In this document: positions 24,321-35,431 of the stretch, piece by piece
Layout: each line of letters starts with the position of its first letter
Numbering within the stretch: position 1 is the stretch's first letter
Assembly: GCA_023853785.1 (NCBI GenBank)
Contig: JAJIRX010000717.1
Coordinates: 1 to 64,000, forward strand
From: Psilocybe azurescens
Lineage: Eukaryota; Basidiomycota; Agaricomycetes; Agaricales; Agrocybaceae
Length of the DNA stretch: 64,000 nt
Direction: 5' to 3'
Notes under the pieces: model-generated
What the model saw: the letters and a program-made list of their open reading frames with translations, nothing else
What the model was told of the DNA's origin: nothing
Database searches by the model: none
Made by a program: the position numbers and the translations under genes

Positions 24321-24851
24321 TAGGGTGTGGTCTTGAGAAGGAAAAGGTTTAAATGAATGCGTACATCACCTTGTCTTATATATCATCTATCACCTTTAGA
24401 GGCTTGAGGCGCAGCACGTCAGACGTGTCTTGACAATGATGAATAGATTACACAACTGTATACGTGGGTGTGAGTTGCGGAAGCCTATAGCACAGTGGCC
24501 TGTGCCCGCATGATATAAGATGACTTAGAAAACAGACAGAGCATTGTACAGGATGATTGATACATCACGTCGTGAAGGTGCATATGGAGATGGGAAGAAT
24601 CATGTCTTCGTGAAATGTGTACTTACATCAAAATCATGAGCAAAGAAATCATGTACGAAAGTGCATGCTGATGTGTGTAATGGGGTGAGAGGTATGTGGC
24701 AACATCGACAGGGAGGGAGAAGTGGTGGAGGAGCTATACATATGAAGTTCAAACAGAGCAAGAAAAGAAAAGAAAAAGAGACATAGTGGTATCATAAAAA
24801 GAGGTAAAAGCGAGGGAATCTAAAAGCCCAGTAATCCCAGAAAAATGTCCC
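24321..24851. other. Intergenic region
   Basis: Between the BTB gene start (-) and the Ras gene stop (-). Purine-rich near 24720-24790. No gene recognised. Confidence 0.5.
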
Positions 24852-25731
24852 CTACATAACAACACACTTTGATGACTTCTTCTTCTCCTTTTTCAGTGGT
24901 GCGGGTGCGCCAGGCTCTATATTCCTGGTTTGTCGTAATGACCGGACGAGGTTCGTGAAAAGACGGTCGACATTTGTAGCAGTCTTGGCTGAGGTTTCGA
25001 TGAATTCGCAACCAAACTGACGCGCTAGTGCGGCGCCCTCTTCTTTCGACACTTCTCGTTCGTAAGTCTTGTCGCATTTGTTGCCAACGAGCATAAAAAT
25101 GGGATCTCCCCGTTTGACCCTCCTCATGGACTGGCGGAATATCTCGAGCCGATCAAAAGTCGATCTAGAGGCGATCGAGTATACGAGAATAAAACCTTGG
25201 CCTTCGCTAAGGGGCACATTTGTTTGATCAATTCCTGGAAATAACGGTTATTGCAAGAATCTAGACTAACCGGACCCATTGGTCACGCAAGGTGGCATAT
25301 TCCTCTATCACGCGTATTTGAGCCTATATGAAATAAAGAAACGAAGGAGGGGAAAGAGACGTACCCTGACCTGCAGTATCAATGACTTCTACAAAACACA
25401 TCCTGTTGTCCACCACCAACTGTTTTCGATAGGCATCTTCTATTGTGGGGTCGTATGTCTGGGTGGCAAAAGTGAGCGGTCGTAAGTCAATAAATTGGGG
25501 AAAACACCACACACCTCTGTTAAATACAAGGCAGACAGAAATAGTCGAGAATCTGAGAAATGGCAGAAGATCGGCGATGGGAGGCACACTGACCAACAAA
25601 ACAATTCAGGGTAAACTGGAAGAGATCATTATAGGGTGGCTTGATAGTACACGGACATGACCGACCTGCACCGCCAAAGCGGTTTTCCCCACACCACCGT
25701 CGCCAAGCACGGCTACTCTCCAGCTATCCAT
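24852..25731 (-). CDS. Ras-family small GTPase
   Basis: Membrane-anchored molecular switch for growth and morphogenesis signalling. Start at 25731 gives [20 protein letters not shown] (G1 P-loop), then [24 protein letters not shown] (switch I/G2), [12 protein letters not shown] (G3), [48 protein letters not shown] (G4), EFIETSAKT (G5) and a polybasic tail KKEKKKSSK with the CaaX box CVVM at the stop. The D at the second residue of the P-loop (GDGGVGKT) and divergent effector side suggest the second fungal Ras (RasB/Ras2 type) rather than Ras1. All exons keep phase and no break is seen; about five introns. Confidence 0.9.
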
Positions 25732-25930
25732 TTTCTACAGGTCGTTACAGCGAAAAGAAAAACGCAAATGAGAAGTTCGATGAATATCGAGGGTGGTCGC
25801 AAAAGAAAAGAGGCAGTAGTAGTGAAAGCCAGGGGAGGAAAGCGATGAGCACGAGTACTTGAGAGAGAGATAGCAAGAAGAAAGAGGGATAGAAGAAAGG
25901 AAAAGAGTCAGAGAAACGTCGTCGTCGAGG
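25732..25930 (-). promoter_or_regulatory. Pyrimidine-rich leader/promoter of Ras gene
   Basis: On the minus strand this stretch just upstream of the Ras start codon is a long CT-rich tract (plus strand is runs of gaaag, gagagaga). Such tracts are common in core promoters and 5' UTRs of strongly expressed fungal genes. Confidence 0.45.
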
Positions 25931-28900
25931 TTCGTGGATAGGTCGTAAAGAGAGGCGCAAAAGGGCCTTGTCGAGGAATATACGGCAGCGAGCCAACGGG
26001 CAGAGAGACTTGGTTCGCAACTAAACGAATCGGTCCTATTTCTATCTTTCCGAATTAGATCAATTTCTCCTTTGGGTCAAGTTTACACAAAATGCATTTT
26101 CACTCAATCTTCCCACATCCCTTTTACCCCAATCCAGCAACAATGCTCCGCATCTCTGGCTCACACAGCCCTCTTCGTTGAGCCAGCGCTGGATCCTGGC
26201 GCTTCCTGTCTCTGAAACCGTCATCCAGCGGTGGCTGCCTCTCAGAAACTGCTTCTCAGGTACTTGTGAAATCCTCTACCGCCAAACGCATGATTCCAAA
26301 CCTTAATAAACCGCACGCATATCTTCTCTGCGGTCCCGAGAGCTCCATCAGCCGGCTTGCGAATTTGTTTTTGATCCCAAATCGTCATCGCCCATTGTCT
26401 CTTCCTCGAATTCGTTCTTCCAGCTTTTAATTAACGCTGCAGGCTTTATGTCATCAAAGCCACAATTGCTGCACAAACGTCTTTTGGAAAATCTGCATGG
26501 GTAATGTTTGGTGCGAAGTTGTCCCGAAAGAAAAGACCCCGCACGGGAAGCATACCCTGTATATATACGGCCCAAGGTGTCTTGTGTTTACGCAAGCCTG
26601 TTGCATCCATACCTGAATATCTCGATTCTTCTCTTCTACAGTCTCAGCATTTCGCCATATAAAATGCTGTGGCAGTAAGTTCGATCACAGAAGGGCGAAA
26701 ATGCTACTCGCCATCTCCCGATAAAGTCCGAGCCCTGATGGAATTTCCGGAAAAGAAAAACAGAGTCCGATACTATTCGCGGTATTTGTGAGTATGCAAA
26801 CACTCATATGGTTTATCCCAAGCCTAAAGATGTACTCTGTGGACTTTCGAGAAGATTGGAAAGAATTCGGGTACGTGTGCTGTGGACTTGGCAATTTCGA
26901 GTCGAACTGAGGCGCTCTGGAATAATTTTTGTGTATACAGACCAAACATGGAAACGCTCTGGTGAAATACTGATCCCCTGTCTCATTTTATAGGATCAGA
27001 TAGGGCTGGCATAAGATGCCTGTACATCCATCCGAGTCTTTAACTATTAGTAGACATTTATACTTCAGTTCATCGTCGTTTACCTAAAGTGGCATTAGAG
27101 AAATGTATGTCATTTCGAGTCAACTATGTCATGTTACATAGGTCTGTTCAAACTAGATAGTTTCTTGTACAATAGCGCCGGAATACTAGGCTCGGAAGGA
27201 TCTCAACCTCGAATGCAGAATACTTATACATATTTACACAGTTACAATTTCTGAGGTCGACCATTATGCATTATGATGCAACATATCACTGTGGCGCACA
27301 TGATAACGACTTTCTATTTATAAATAAGCTTGATTGAAGGCACTTGGATGCCATTCTAGGTCTTATCTAATGGCAAGAGACCCACCTCATTTCCTACTTG
27401 TAAAGCACAAGGGCTGCGTTATCACAAATCCCTGTCTAAGAGGAATATGACAAAGTTTGCAATTATTCTAAATGACATAAAAATGTCCCCCGTGTCCCGT
27501 TTTATGGCGACAGCTTTTTACATAGTGTGGTGTATTTATGACTTCATTGCAGTGTACACGATGATGTTGTCTTGTAATAAAGCGTTCATCCGGCTTACGT
27601 GAGAAGTTGGAGGTGCCGTCGTGAGCTGCGTACGCCTCGCAGAGGGACGCGTAAGTATGCAGCTTAGTAAGATTCCTGGCTCGGATGTAAGTCGTTGCGG
27701 TTTATTTCTGGTCCGTGAAAATGACGAGTGCTGTAAGGAGGGAACTAAACCTGCCGGTGCGGAAATTGTGAAAGAAGAACGTTCTCAGATAAATTAGGCC
27801 TTACAGGCTCTTACTCGTCCGGAGACAGGTAGGCCGAGAGAAGGCTCAGGTACGTGAAGGATCGCATTAATTAAAGCGTTCTGCTACTTACTTGCGTTGA
27901 CTCGTCCCTTGCTGTTTGTCATGTGCGACTCGTTTCGAGTTCGCAGCAAATTGATAATTTTGAGCCGAATCTGGCTTTTGTATCCAAAATCACCAGTCAG
28001 GGGCAAAAAGCTTCTGGAATGTTGCTTATCTTATCATTTTATCATGCGATTTAATGATATTTTGGACACGAGACCCGCGGTCCGCCTCTGTGACGACGAA
28101 CTCGCGGCGAACCAATATGTTTCACAGACGTTTGTCGACTGCACGTCCATTGTCCAAACTATCCAACTGTCAGGCTGTTATAGCTGACCTTGACAATAGG
28201 CAGTTTCCCCACTCTTTGCCGTCTCCACTCAATGTCCCTCCGTGGCAAAAATCCCAGCGATAAGTCACGGACACACTCGAGTTCGCTAAAAATGGCGGTC
28301 GACTTATTACATATTGCGGTCATCTCGAACCATTGCAAATGTAATAAAGCCAAGGCACATATGCTGCGCTTCGCGACCATATGATTTGGTGTCATCAAGC
28401 GTACAGTCAAGTATAAGTTGTGATATGCGAGCTGATCCAGGTGGCTCCGATCCTGCCTCGACTTCTGAATCTTTCACTCCGAGTCGTTCACCGACTACTT
28501 CACACAAGACCAATCAACTCCATTAACGCGCTCTGTTCTTTGCTCGCGATCGATCAAGAGCCGCATCTACATCTCATTGTGACGGGAAAAACGGGTGTTT
28601 GGTAAGAATTCACTGCCAACCCAACCCGGACTGCACAATTGAATCTATTCTCCCACTTAGGCAACCGGCGAAGATGACAGCCTCCGCACCTTCTTTGTTC
28701 AATGCTTTTGGACGGATTGATTATTGTCAAGGCTCCGTGTTTATTCAGGGTAGGGTATTTTTGCCAATCCGACATGAATGAGATCAGATCCAGTCGCAGA
28801 TGTCAAGTGTTGAATCGTTGGGAAATAATTAACGCTCTTTTTCCAACCGCCATGTCATATAACTGACATCTTCTAAATATTGTCTTGACTATTCTCGAAA

Positions 28901-30655
28901 TTTTTAGCATTCCACACACGGAAACTCGACCGCTGGTACCGTGCGTCATTTCAATCGGCGCTTGGGGACTACTATAAAGATTCGCATTGATCATGGAATG
29001 TCCGCCTCGTTCATCTGCTATCATAGAAAGCCAATCGTAAAATTGATCTCTCCCGCGCTTTCATGCACAAGGTTTTTATAGCTCGAGCTTTGTCTCTTAT
29101 ACTCGGGACAGTGCTGATTCCAGCATCTCAAGCTCATTCCTTACGTGAAGGAATTGTGGTTGACCCCATATACAACTTGTCTACTATCTCTTGTTCTGCG
29201 ACATTCCAGTGGGAAATCGGTGAGCATATTTCTTAATGACGAATACGCCACCATGAGGCTAGATTCTCAAACTTTGAATATAGTGATAGATAGTAATCTT
29301 TTTTCTCGCTCCAACCCAACCCTGCCTACCCTCGTTCTCGCACCAGAAGTCTATCTGAAATGCCGGGCGAGCAAGTCTGTTGATTGAAAACAAAGCGACT
29401 TTTTAATGATCGAATATTGGTTGGCCGCGATCCCTGGCACTGGGGTCTCTTGCGGGTCTCCGTCTTTTGCCTTCTATGCTTCTACCTTCAATTGTTGTAT
29501 TGATATTTCTCTCCTGGTTCACTCTTCTGCGACGACGGCTTTACTGAAGTCTATTCTTAACCGCGGAGCCTGCATGGTGGAACATGATCGGTTCGATGGT
29601 TCCGCCGTACTGGAATTTTGGGGATGATTACCTCGTCTGTCTCCGTTGGTCGTAATCGCCGACTCTGAATTATCACAAATCTGTTCTTTTGGGACGAAAT
29701 TATCGAAGGTTTGCATCGCAAACTAGAACGGAAAAAAGCTGCCAATCACAAGGGCCGCTGTCGATAATTCAGCATGCCTTGCTTTTTACGCCAATCACTC
29801 CACGAGGCACGGTCTGTTCGGAAACTTTCGGACCCTTTATTAGGGACTTTTTGTCTGCCCAAACGCATCCTTTCTCTGCTCTGCCTCGTCTTTGCGCCGT
29901 ATCCGCTGGCGGCCAGTTTTTTTGTTACTCTGTTCCAGCACCATAGTTTGCAAAGGTGGTCCAAAAACCCCAAGTGAACCGGTTTATTTTGTTCGACAAG
30001 CTGGAACGTCTACTTGGGGCTTTCGACTCCCAATCTCATCTTTAAGGGGCTTTAGACGCCAATTTTTCGGAGCAGTTGTCTTATACCACCCGTACGAGCT
30101 CAACGTGACGGGTTTCTGCCGTCTAGCACAAAGGTGGATATTGTCTGAGGTGTGCCTTTCCTGTTATATTTTTATGTTGGATGATGGTCACCGTCACCGC
30201 TGGATTTTTTTTGCCAACTTGGGAGTTACAAAGGAGTTATTATCCAGAATTTGGAACCAAGTTCGTCGTGCCCGCGAATGAATGGCCAGAGTTCAAGGTT
30301 GCGCACAAACTGTTTTTTATTCCTTTTGTCTTTCGGATTATGGGCCGTTTAGCGCCGTTGCACGTTGTTTCTTTTATATTATATAGTGACATCTACCACC
30401 CGACACTCGACTATCATTCTGGTGACGCGGGTGGAGTCCCATGAAGAAATCCTTCTGGAAATCGGCCGATATCGCAATGAACTCAAGCGGTATCTCGCTG
30501 TGGCATGGGCTATATACTGTAAAAGTATGCTCCAAATCAAGGTATGATTAGAACTCCAGAGGCCTTGAGGCCATTTAGTTTCCAACTCGATAGGACCATC
30601 ATGGATTGATGATCAGTTGGTTACTTAGTATGCAATGTTGGATATTTTGTTCCCT

Positions 30656-30672
30656 CCCCCATTTATTTGGGG
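30656..30672. repeat. Short hairpin, copy 1 (C-run, ATTTATT, G-run)
   Basis: Core cccccatttatttgggg, an inverted repeat of C and G runs around an AT loop. Flanks (gttccctc before, gatc after) resemble copy 2 about 380 bp downstream. Confidence 0.5.
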
Positions 30673-31033
30673 ATCAGTGACTGGGTGATATCATATCGCT
30701 CATGCTTTCTCGGAAAGTCCGGAGCATCGTGTCTGCAACCTGAAATATGACGTTTTTTTAAGGTCTCGCAGATACAGAACTCTACCAGGACCAAGTCGGA
30801 AAACGACGCGGAAGGTTCCTCCTATAACTATTCTTGTGTGCTTGGGTGTCCTAGAGTGGCTTTGCTAAGCCTTCCTTCTAAAGCGTCAAGACTCGACTTG
30901 CACACCGTGTGCCACTGGGATATAGTTAAGGACCCCAGCTGGCGGTTTCTCGCGTTCCTGATTCACATCCCACGGTTTCGTCCACTTGAGTACACCATAG
31001 ACGTGCATTTATTGGGGAACAACGTGTTCCCCT

Positions 31034-31051
31034 CCCCTATTTATTTTGGGG
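31034..31051. repeat. Short hairpin, copy 2 (C-run, ATTTATT, G-run)
   Basis: Core cccctatttattttgggg with the preceding gttcccct and following gatct shared with copy 1. Probably a local duplication; role unknown. Confidence 0.5.
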
Positions 31052-31962
31052 ATCTGGTAGTTATAATGGCATGCAATGCGAATGATAGCTTTAATCATCC
31101 CTTTTCGACTGGATTACACCTTACATTTACATTGAAGTCATCATGAATATGTCCACCTGAGCCGCTCTTAGTCGGACATGATGGAACTGAATGGGCGTCG
31201 TCTTCATCGTCAGCTCCGGTTGAGGTGATTCATCGACTGAATGGTTTTAAAAAGCCGCGTCCGATGACATTCCGTCTTTGTCCGCCCAGAGTCTGAAGGG
31301 CATCGCTTACGGCGCAGTAGGGCGCAGTCTGATTCCTCTACTATTTACTACTTACTCAACGCAGTTGTCGACGTGCATCCACGGCAGAATGCTCAAGTAC
31401 CCCTGACGTTCAAGCGGTGTCCCTTAGGTGCTCATAGGCATGAATGCAGCGTGCATAGTTTATCGCTTTGGCCCGGCTGGCAACTAATTTGGAAGTGATA
31501 ATATCTAGAACTTTAGCGCACTAGACCAAAGCCTGGGTCGCAGGTTTATTTTTATAACAGCAATTGGTATCGAAGGCGTTCCGAGGGTATCACGGACATA
31601 AGACATAAGTCCGGTGTTTTAACAAAGCAGGTTGGTTACTAAGAGTACAGCGGCGAGAAAGGTGCTGTATGGATGGTACATGAATCCCGTAAAAAGGAGA
31701 AATAAGATGGTGGTGGAAATGAAGAATAATAAACTAATGGTATGCCTGGGGGGCAAGAAATGGGCTATGGAACAAGTGATGGTACTAAATGCAGGGAATA
31801 CACAGTCGTTGGTTTTGGTAGGAATAGTTCTTCGAGTCGTTCGTGGAAGACAGTTTTGTACAAGCCAAATAGCTATCGCATCACTTCGATAGATGTGGGT
31901 ATTGAAGGGGCGATGCTCATGGCGGAATGGGATGTATGTGGTATGTGGTGTTTAGACGGAGT

Positions 31963-32250
31963 TCAACAGTCTTGCCGACTGAATTCTGCTTGTGTTAGGT
32001 CGAGTACGAAGGTTGCTTTGTAGTTCTTCGGGGGCTCAATGAGTTTGATTGTTTTGGGTACTTTGGTGGATGACTTTGCAGTCAGCGACGGTTGCATAAG
32101 ATGAGAGATGGTGGGGAAGGGCCGCAGCGCGCGGGACGACGGAAATGAGGGGTTACGTTTGGGTGCCATACGTTTCTCTGCTGGAAGACCTGGCTGAGAG
32201 GAGCTTGCAAGAGGCGAGGACACAGCAGGGCGAGTCATGGTCATAGTCAT
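31963..32250 (-). CDS. Hypothetical small basic protein
   Basis: Not recognised. A single exon from MTMTMTRPAVSS at 32250 reads through a Ser/Pro-rich basic segment (EKRMAPKRNPSFPSSRAL) to KTIKLIEPPKNYKATFVLDL and a stop at 31963, 95 residues. Support is contextual: a TATA-like box on the same strand about 135 nt upstream and low-complexity but not random composition. No intron, no signal peptide. It may equally be a chance frame. Confidence 0.35.
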   Translation of the reverse strand: MTMTMTRPAVSSPLASSSQPGLPAEKRMAPKRNPSFPSSRALRPFPTISHLMQPSLTAKSSTKVPKTIKLIEPPKNYKATFVLDLTQAEFSRQDC

Positions 32251-32384
32251 TGTAAGAACTGTGCTAGCAGTAAGGTGAATGTTGCTGACGAGGGAGAAGA
32301 GATACACACCAGCAAGAGACTCGCGAGATTTATAGAGATGTTGCGGGGAAGGCGAATTTTGAACAAGACTGAGACTTGGAAAGC

Positions 32385-32393
32385 GTATTTATA
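32385..32393 (-). promoter_or_regulatory. TATA box candidate (TATAAATAC)
   Basis: Minus-strand TATAAATAC upstream of the hypothetical gene starting at 32250, at a plausible distance for a fungal promoter with a 5' UTR of about 100 nt. Confidence 0.35.
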
Positions 32394-33413
32394 CGTTTGG
32401 GGCTGAACACCAATTACACATTTCAGTTTTGGGGAGCTGTAAGCTAAAGTGCATTTTGGTTGGGGTTCGGCAGGGTACCCACGGCACGAATAAATTGGGA
32501 AGTCGCCTTCTGATTGGTTGCCCATAACGCGTCCGCCGTCGACCGTGCGGTTCAATCTTACTTACCTTTCCTCCTAACCATTTCCACTCCTCTTTCTCGC
32601 CCCATACATAGCCATATTCAGACCGTACATATGCTCCCTATTCCCATTCTACCCACTCCTTGCGATCTCACGCGCCTCAAGTCTTTCCTGATTCCTCTTG
32701 GTAGGGTCTTCATCCGCTGGCTAGGACGCTCAACCAGATTTCCCTTACTCGGGGTACGACGTGAGATTGCCCCAGCCAAGTCATAGACATTGATAGCTAT
32801 CCATATCCTGGTGGTCTATCAACGCGTTTGTCTCGGGTCAATTAGCATGTGGCGGGCTCACCCTTGTCGAAGCTGTTTTGTTCGCATTCTCAGCCTTGTG
32901 GAAAAATATCTTCTGGTCACCCGAAAACATCCATAAATAATGCAAGTCTAAATGTCTCTCTCGCTCGAGCTCCATAGAGTGTCCTTTCTCTTTCTAAAGG
33001 CACCTTTGCTTCTTCGAATCCGCTGTCTCACTCGCGTCAAAACGGCTTACTGGTCGACCTTGTTCGCGGAATACACGCTCATCTCCCTGCATAATCATCT
33101 AATCTATGCACGTGAGCCCCGCCGACTCTTATAAAGCAACGTTAATCTTATCTTTCCATGTGTACGCAAATGGATTGCTACAAGGGCGCCCTCCGAGACT
33201 TCATCGGATGAAGATGATAACATGCGCTAAAGCATGATAACAAAAAACCACGCAACGATATGGGATAACCCACCAAATGTCCATCCCAAGGAAGCATTAG
33301 AGCTCCAAGTTATATGCATGGGCAATGATCTCTCTCTCCAACCATCCTCTACGCGTCTTCTCTTCACACGAAACCAGTTTTTGGAGATATAAATCTTGTT
33401 GCACATTCAATGG
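32394..33413. other. Intergenic region
   Basis: No supported gene. CT-rich patches occur around 32560-32710. Confidence 0.45.
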
Positions 33414-33671
33414 ATGCATACTTGCGCAGTAAACATCTCAACTTGCGTGATTCTAAGGATTTTCTTGGCACTCTTTGTGTGTTCTTCTCTGATTGCGCTC
33501 TCGGAACACTATGGAGACGTGTCTTCTATCGCAAACTCTCACATCCTCGGAAATTTTTGGGTACATGATCTGTGTGCTCCGCACTACGGATGGTGTGGAT
33601 TCAAGGGTTCAAACCATACATCGGTTTCAAAGCAAAGTCATATTGATTGTATAAACACGTTGAATGGTTAA
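33414..33671 (+). CDS. Possible small cysteine-containing membrane/secreted protein
   Basis: Not recognised. An 85-codon frame from an ATG at 33414 reads MHTCAVNISTC, then a hydrophobic run VILRIFLALFVCSSLIALS that could be a signal peptide or anchor, followed by a segment with several Cys (DLCAPHYGWCG, DCINTLNG). A TATAAAT motif lies about 25 nt before the ATG, closer than usual. No homologue is recognised and chance is a real possibility. Confidence 0.25.
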   Translation: MHTCAVNISTCVILRIFLALFVCSSLIALSEHYGDVSSIANSHILGNFWVHDLCAPHYGWCGFKGSNHTSVSKQSHIDCINTLNG

Positions 33672-34534
33672 AATTTATAATCACGACACTGCTATATACT
33701 ACTCGCAATACACGTTTGTACGCATCAGCGGCCCTCCATTCGAAACACTCTGGGCACGTTCCCAACGCACCGACTCCAGCATCCGGCAAATTCTTTCATG
33801 CCGACTTACGGCACATTCCGCACAACCCACAGAGAGGAAGAGAGACAATCTCCTTCTGTCACTCCGCGGAATCCAACTGAGAACCTCAAGCAAAATATAA
33901 TCCACAGCATGGCTGAGCAATTCAAAATGCACCCGTTTGCATTTCGTTCTAAGCTTAGAAATTGTCAGGGCATGGGCGGCCGGCGGCTTGTCCGACACGA
34001 CGCATATGGATGGAATACTGATGCAGTGGCAGCAGGCCGTGTTCTAGTCCAACTCTAGTCTCATTGTCTCACTTCTGGTCTGACTGTTGTAATCACTTCA
34101 ATGCTTTAGATCAAGCATAATTCTTCGCTGAATTCGAATCTCGGGGTATGGTGGTTTCATTGTGTCGAACACAAGACTGCAATTTATATTCTATTTATAT
34201 AAGTATCGGAAGCAACAGGAGAAGTGTGGAAAGGTTGCTAGCTACTTACACAGCAGATAATATGTACTCTGATCATGTAAGTAGATGACAAGGAAGGTAA
34301 TGGGGAATGTGATGGGGAAAGAGAAGATGGGTTCCCCGTTATCGATGACTCTACATGTGTCTCGGATACAGCTCATCGATGTAAGGGTTTGAAGCACAGG
34401 TGATCAGTAGAATGAAACGGTCGCCTTCGAATGGGTTGAAAGACTGGGAATATCAGCGAAAACGGGGATAGGTTGAGGGGAACTGGCCGTCGAAAGATTA
34501 GGTATTAATAAATCCAGCTGCGATCGTGGATGTT
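33672..34534. other. Intergenic region
   Basis: No gene recognised on either strand. Confidence 0.45.
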
Positions 34535-34765
34535 TCAGGGTGTGGTACCTCGCCGGTAGGATCCTGCTGTCGACGATTGCCCCTCTCCTTTCCTAGTGTA
34601 CAAATGGCGTTGTTTGAAAAGTCCGAGAAAGACGATGATTCCAAGAGCAAATATGATCAAAACGGCCTGCCGATGGTTGCGGTGTGTAGTTGTCCTCTTT
34701 GGGTAAAGAGGACGTAGGGTATACGGTTGCCTACGAGGTAAACCGCGTAGGATAGCGCATGGAGC
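34535..34765 (-). other. Open extension behind the Yippee stop codon with a membrane helix
   Basis: Directly after the Yippee TAG stop (34766-34768) the same frame stays open for 76 codons to a TGA at 34535-34537. It reads a basic linker (RRQPYTLRPLYPKRTTTHR), a clean transmembrane-like helix AVLIIFALGIIVFLGLF, and a basic/Ser tail (KQRHLYTRKGEGQSS). There is no ATG in this frame, so it is not a free-standing gene as it stands. It could be a readthrough tail, an exon reached by alternative splicing, or the remains of another small membrane protein. Confidence 0.4.
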
Positions 34766-35274
34766 CTACTGCACGTCCACAAGCAGGTTCCGTTCAAGAA
34801 TATATTTGCCCTCTTTGTATTTCTGTGACGGCTCGTAAGCTTTGTCCTGTATTGAAGGTCAGCTTATTGGATGAATAGAGAAGGGGATCAAAAGAATTTA
34901 CGTATTTCCAGCCAAGGGTTGTGCCACATTTACAACAATAGATGTCACGGACAGTGTGGTTGCCAGTGGTCATCGGACGGTCATCGGGTTCGCCTTCGAT
35001 AACGTTGACACTATGAAACGAGACTTGCATGAGTTATGCCACACTAATGAATTCCAAACGAAACAGAAGATTTACACTCCATCGAAGAGGTAAGCTCTCC
35101 CGTGCTGCCCGTTGAACGCCTGTCCAGAACATGGGTCAGCCACAAAGGTTTTTTGACGGACCGCAAGCAACTTACACGAGACATCATACTATGGATTGTA
35201 GCAAGATGGGTCTTGCAGGTCGAGCATCCGTAGATACGCTCACCAGAAAGGTATCGGCGGTAACTCATGCCCAT
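34766..35274 (-). CDS. Yippee-like zinc-binding protein (YPEL/Moh1)
   Basis: Small conserved eukaryotic protein with a Yippee/MSS4-like zinc fold. Start at 35274 gives MGMSYRRYLSGERIYGCSTC with the first CxxC (CSTC) and KTHLATIHSMMSR. The second exon gives AFNGQHGRAYLFDG, the third VNVIEGEPDDRPMTTGNHTV and IYCCKCGTTLGWKY with the second CxxC, and the last DKAYEPSQKYKEGKYILER and NLLVDVQ. All four zinc cysteines and the GQHGRAYLF signature are present. Three introns of about 50-65 nt, all in phase. A more upstream in-frame ATG at 35355 exists, but the chosen start matches the family length. Confidence 0.9.
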
Positions 35275-35423
35275 TGTGTGCCTAATTGGTGTCTGAGGGA
35301 GTGATTGAAGAGGTGAGTCAAGCAATGCAGTCAAATGAACGCAAACTGAGTTCAATGAACGAGAATGAAAGGATTTCTACGAGATGAGGTCGTGGGGAAG
35401 GTGGAGAGAGAAGGGAATGCAGC

Positions 35424-35431
35424 ATTATATA
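35424..35431 (-). promoter_or_regulatory. TATA-like box upstream of Yippee gene
   Basis: Minus-strand TATATAAT about 150 nt before the start codon at 35274. Position is plausible, support is sequence only. Confidence 0.3.

Larger units (their letters stand above)
25931..31962. other. Gene-poor region
   Basis: Six kilobases with no recognisable conserved exon on either strand, in contrast to the compact rest of the window. Open frames up to about 130 codons exist (for example 29892-30281, plus) but read as unrelated residues with no domain, signal or family. No long terminal repeats, transposase or reverse-transcriptase motifs were recognised by eye. Two related short hairpins lie at 30656-30672 and 31034-31051. 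Confidence 0.5.

Noticed and set aside
29892..30444. Plus-strand open frames up to 129 codons in the gene-poor block
   Set aside because: No domain, no signal peptide, no consistent hydrophobic pattern and no promoter; length is within chance.
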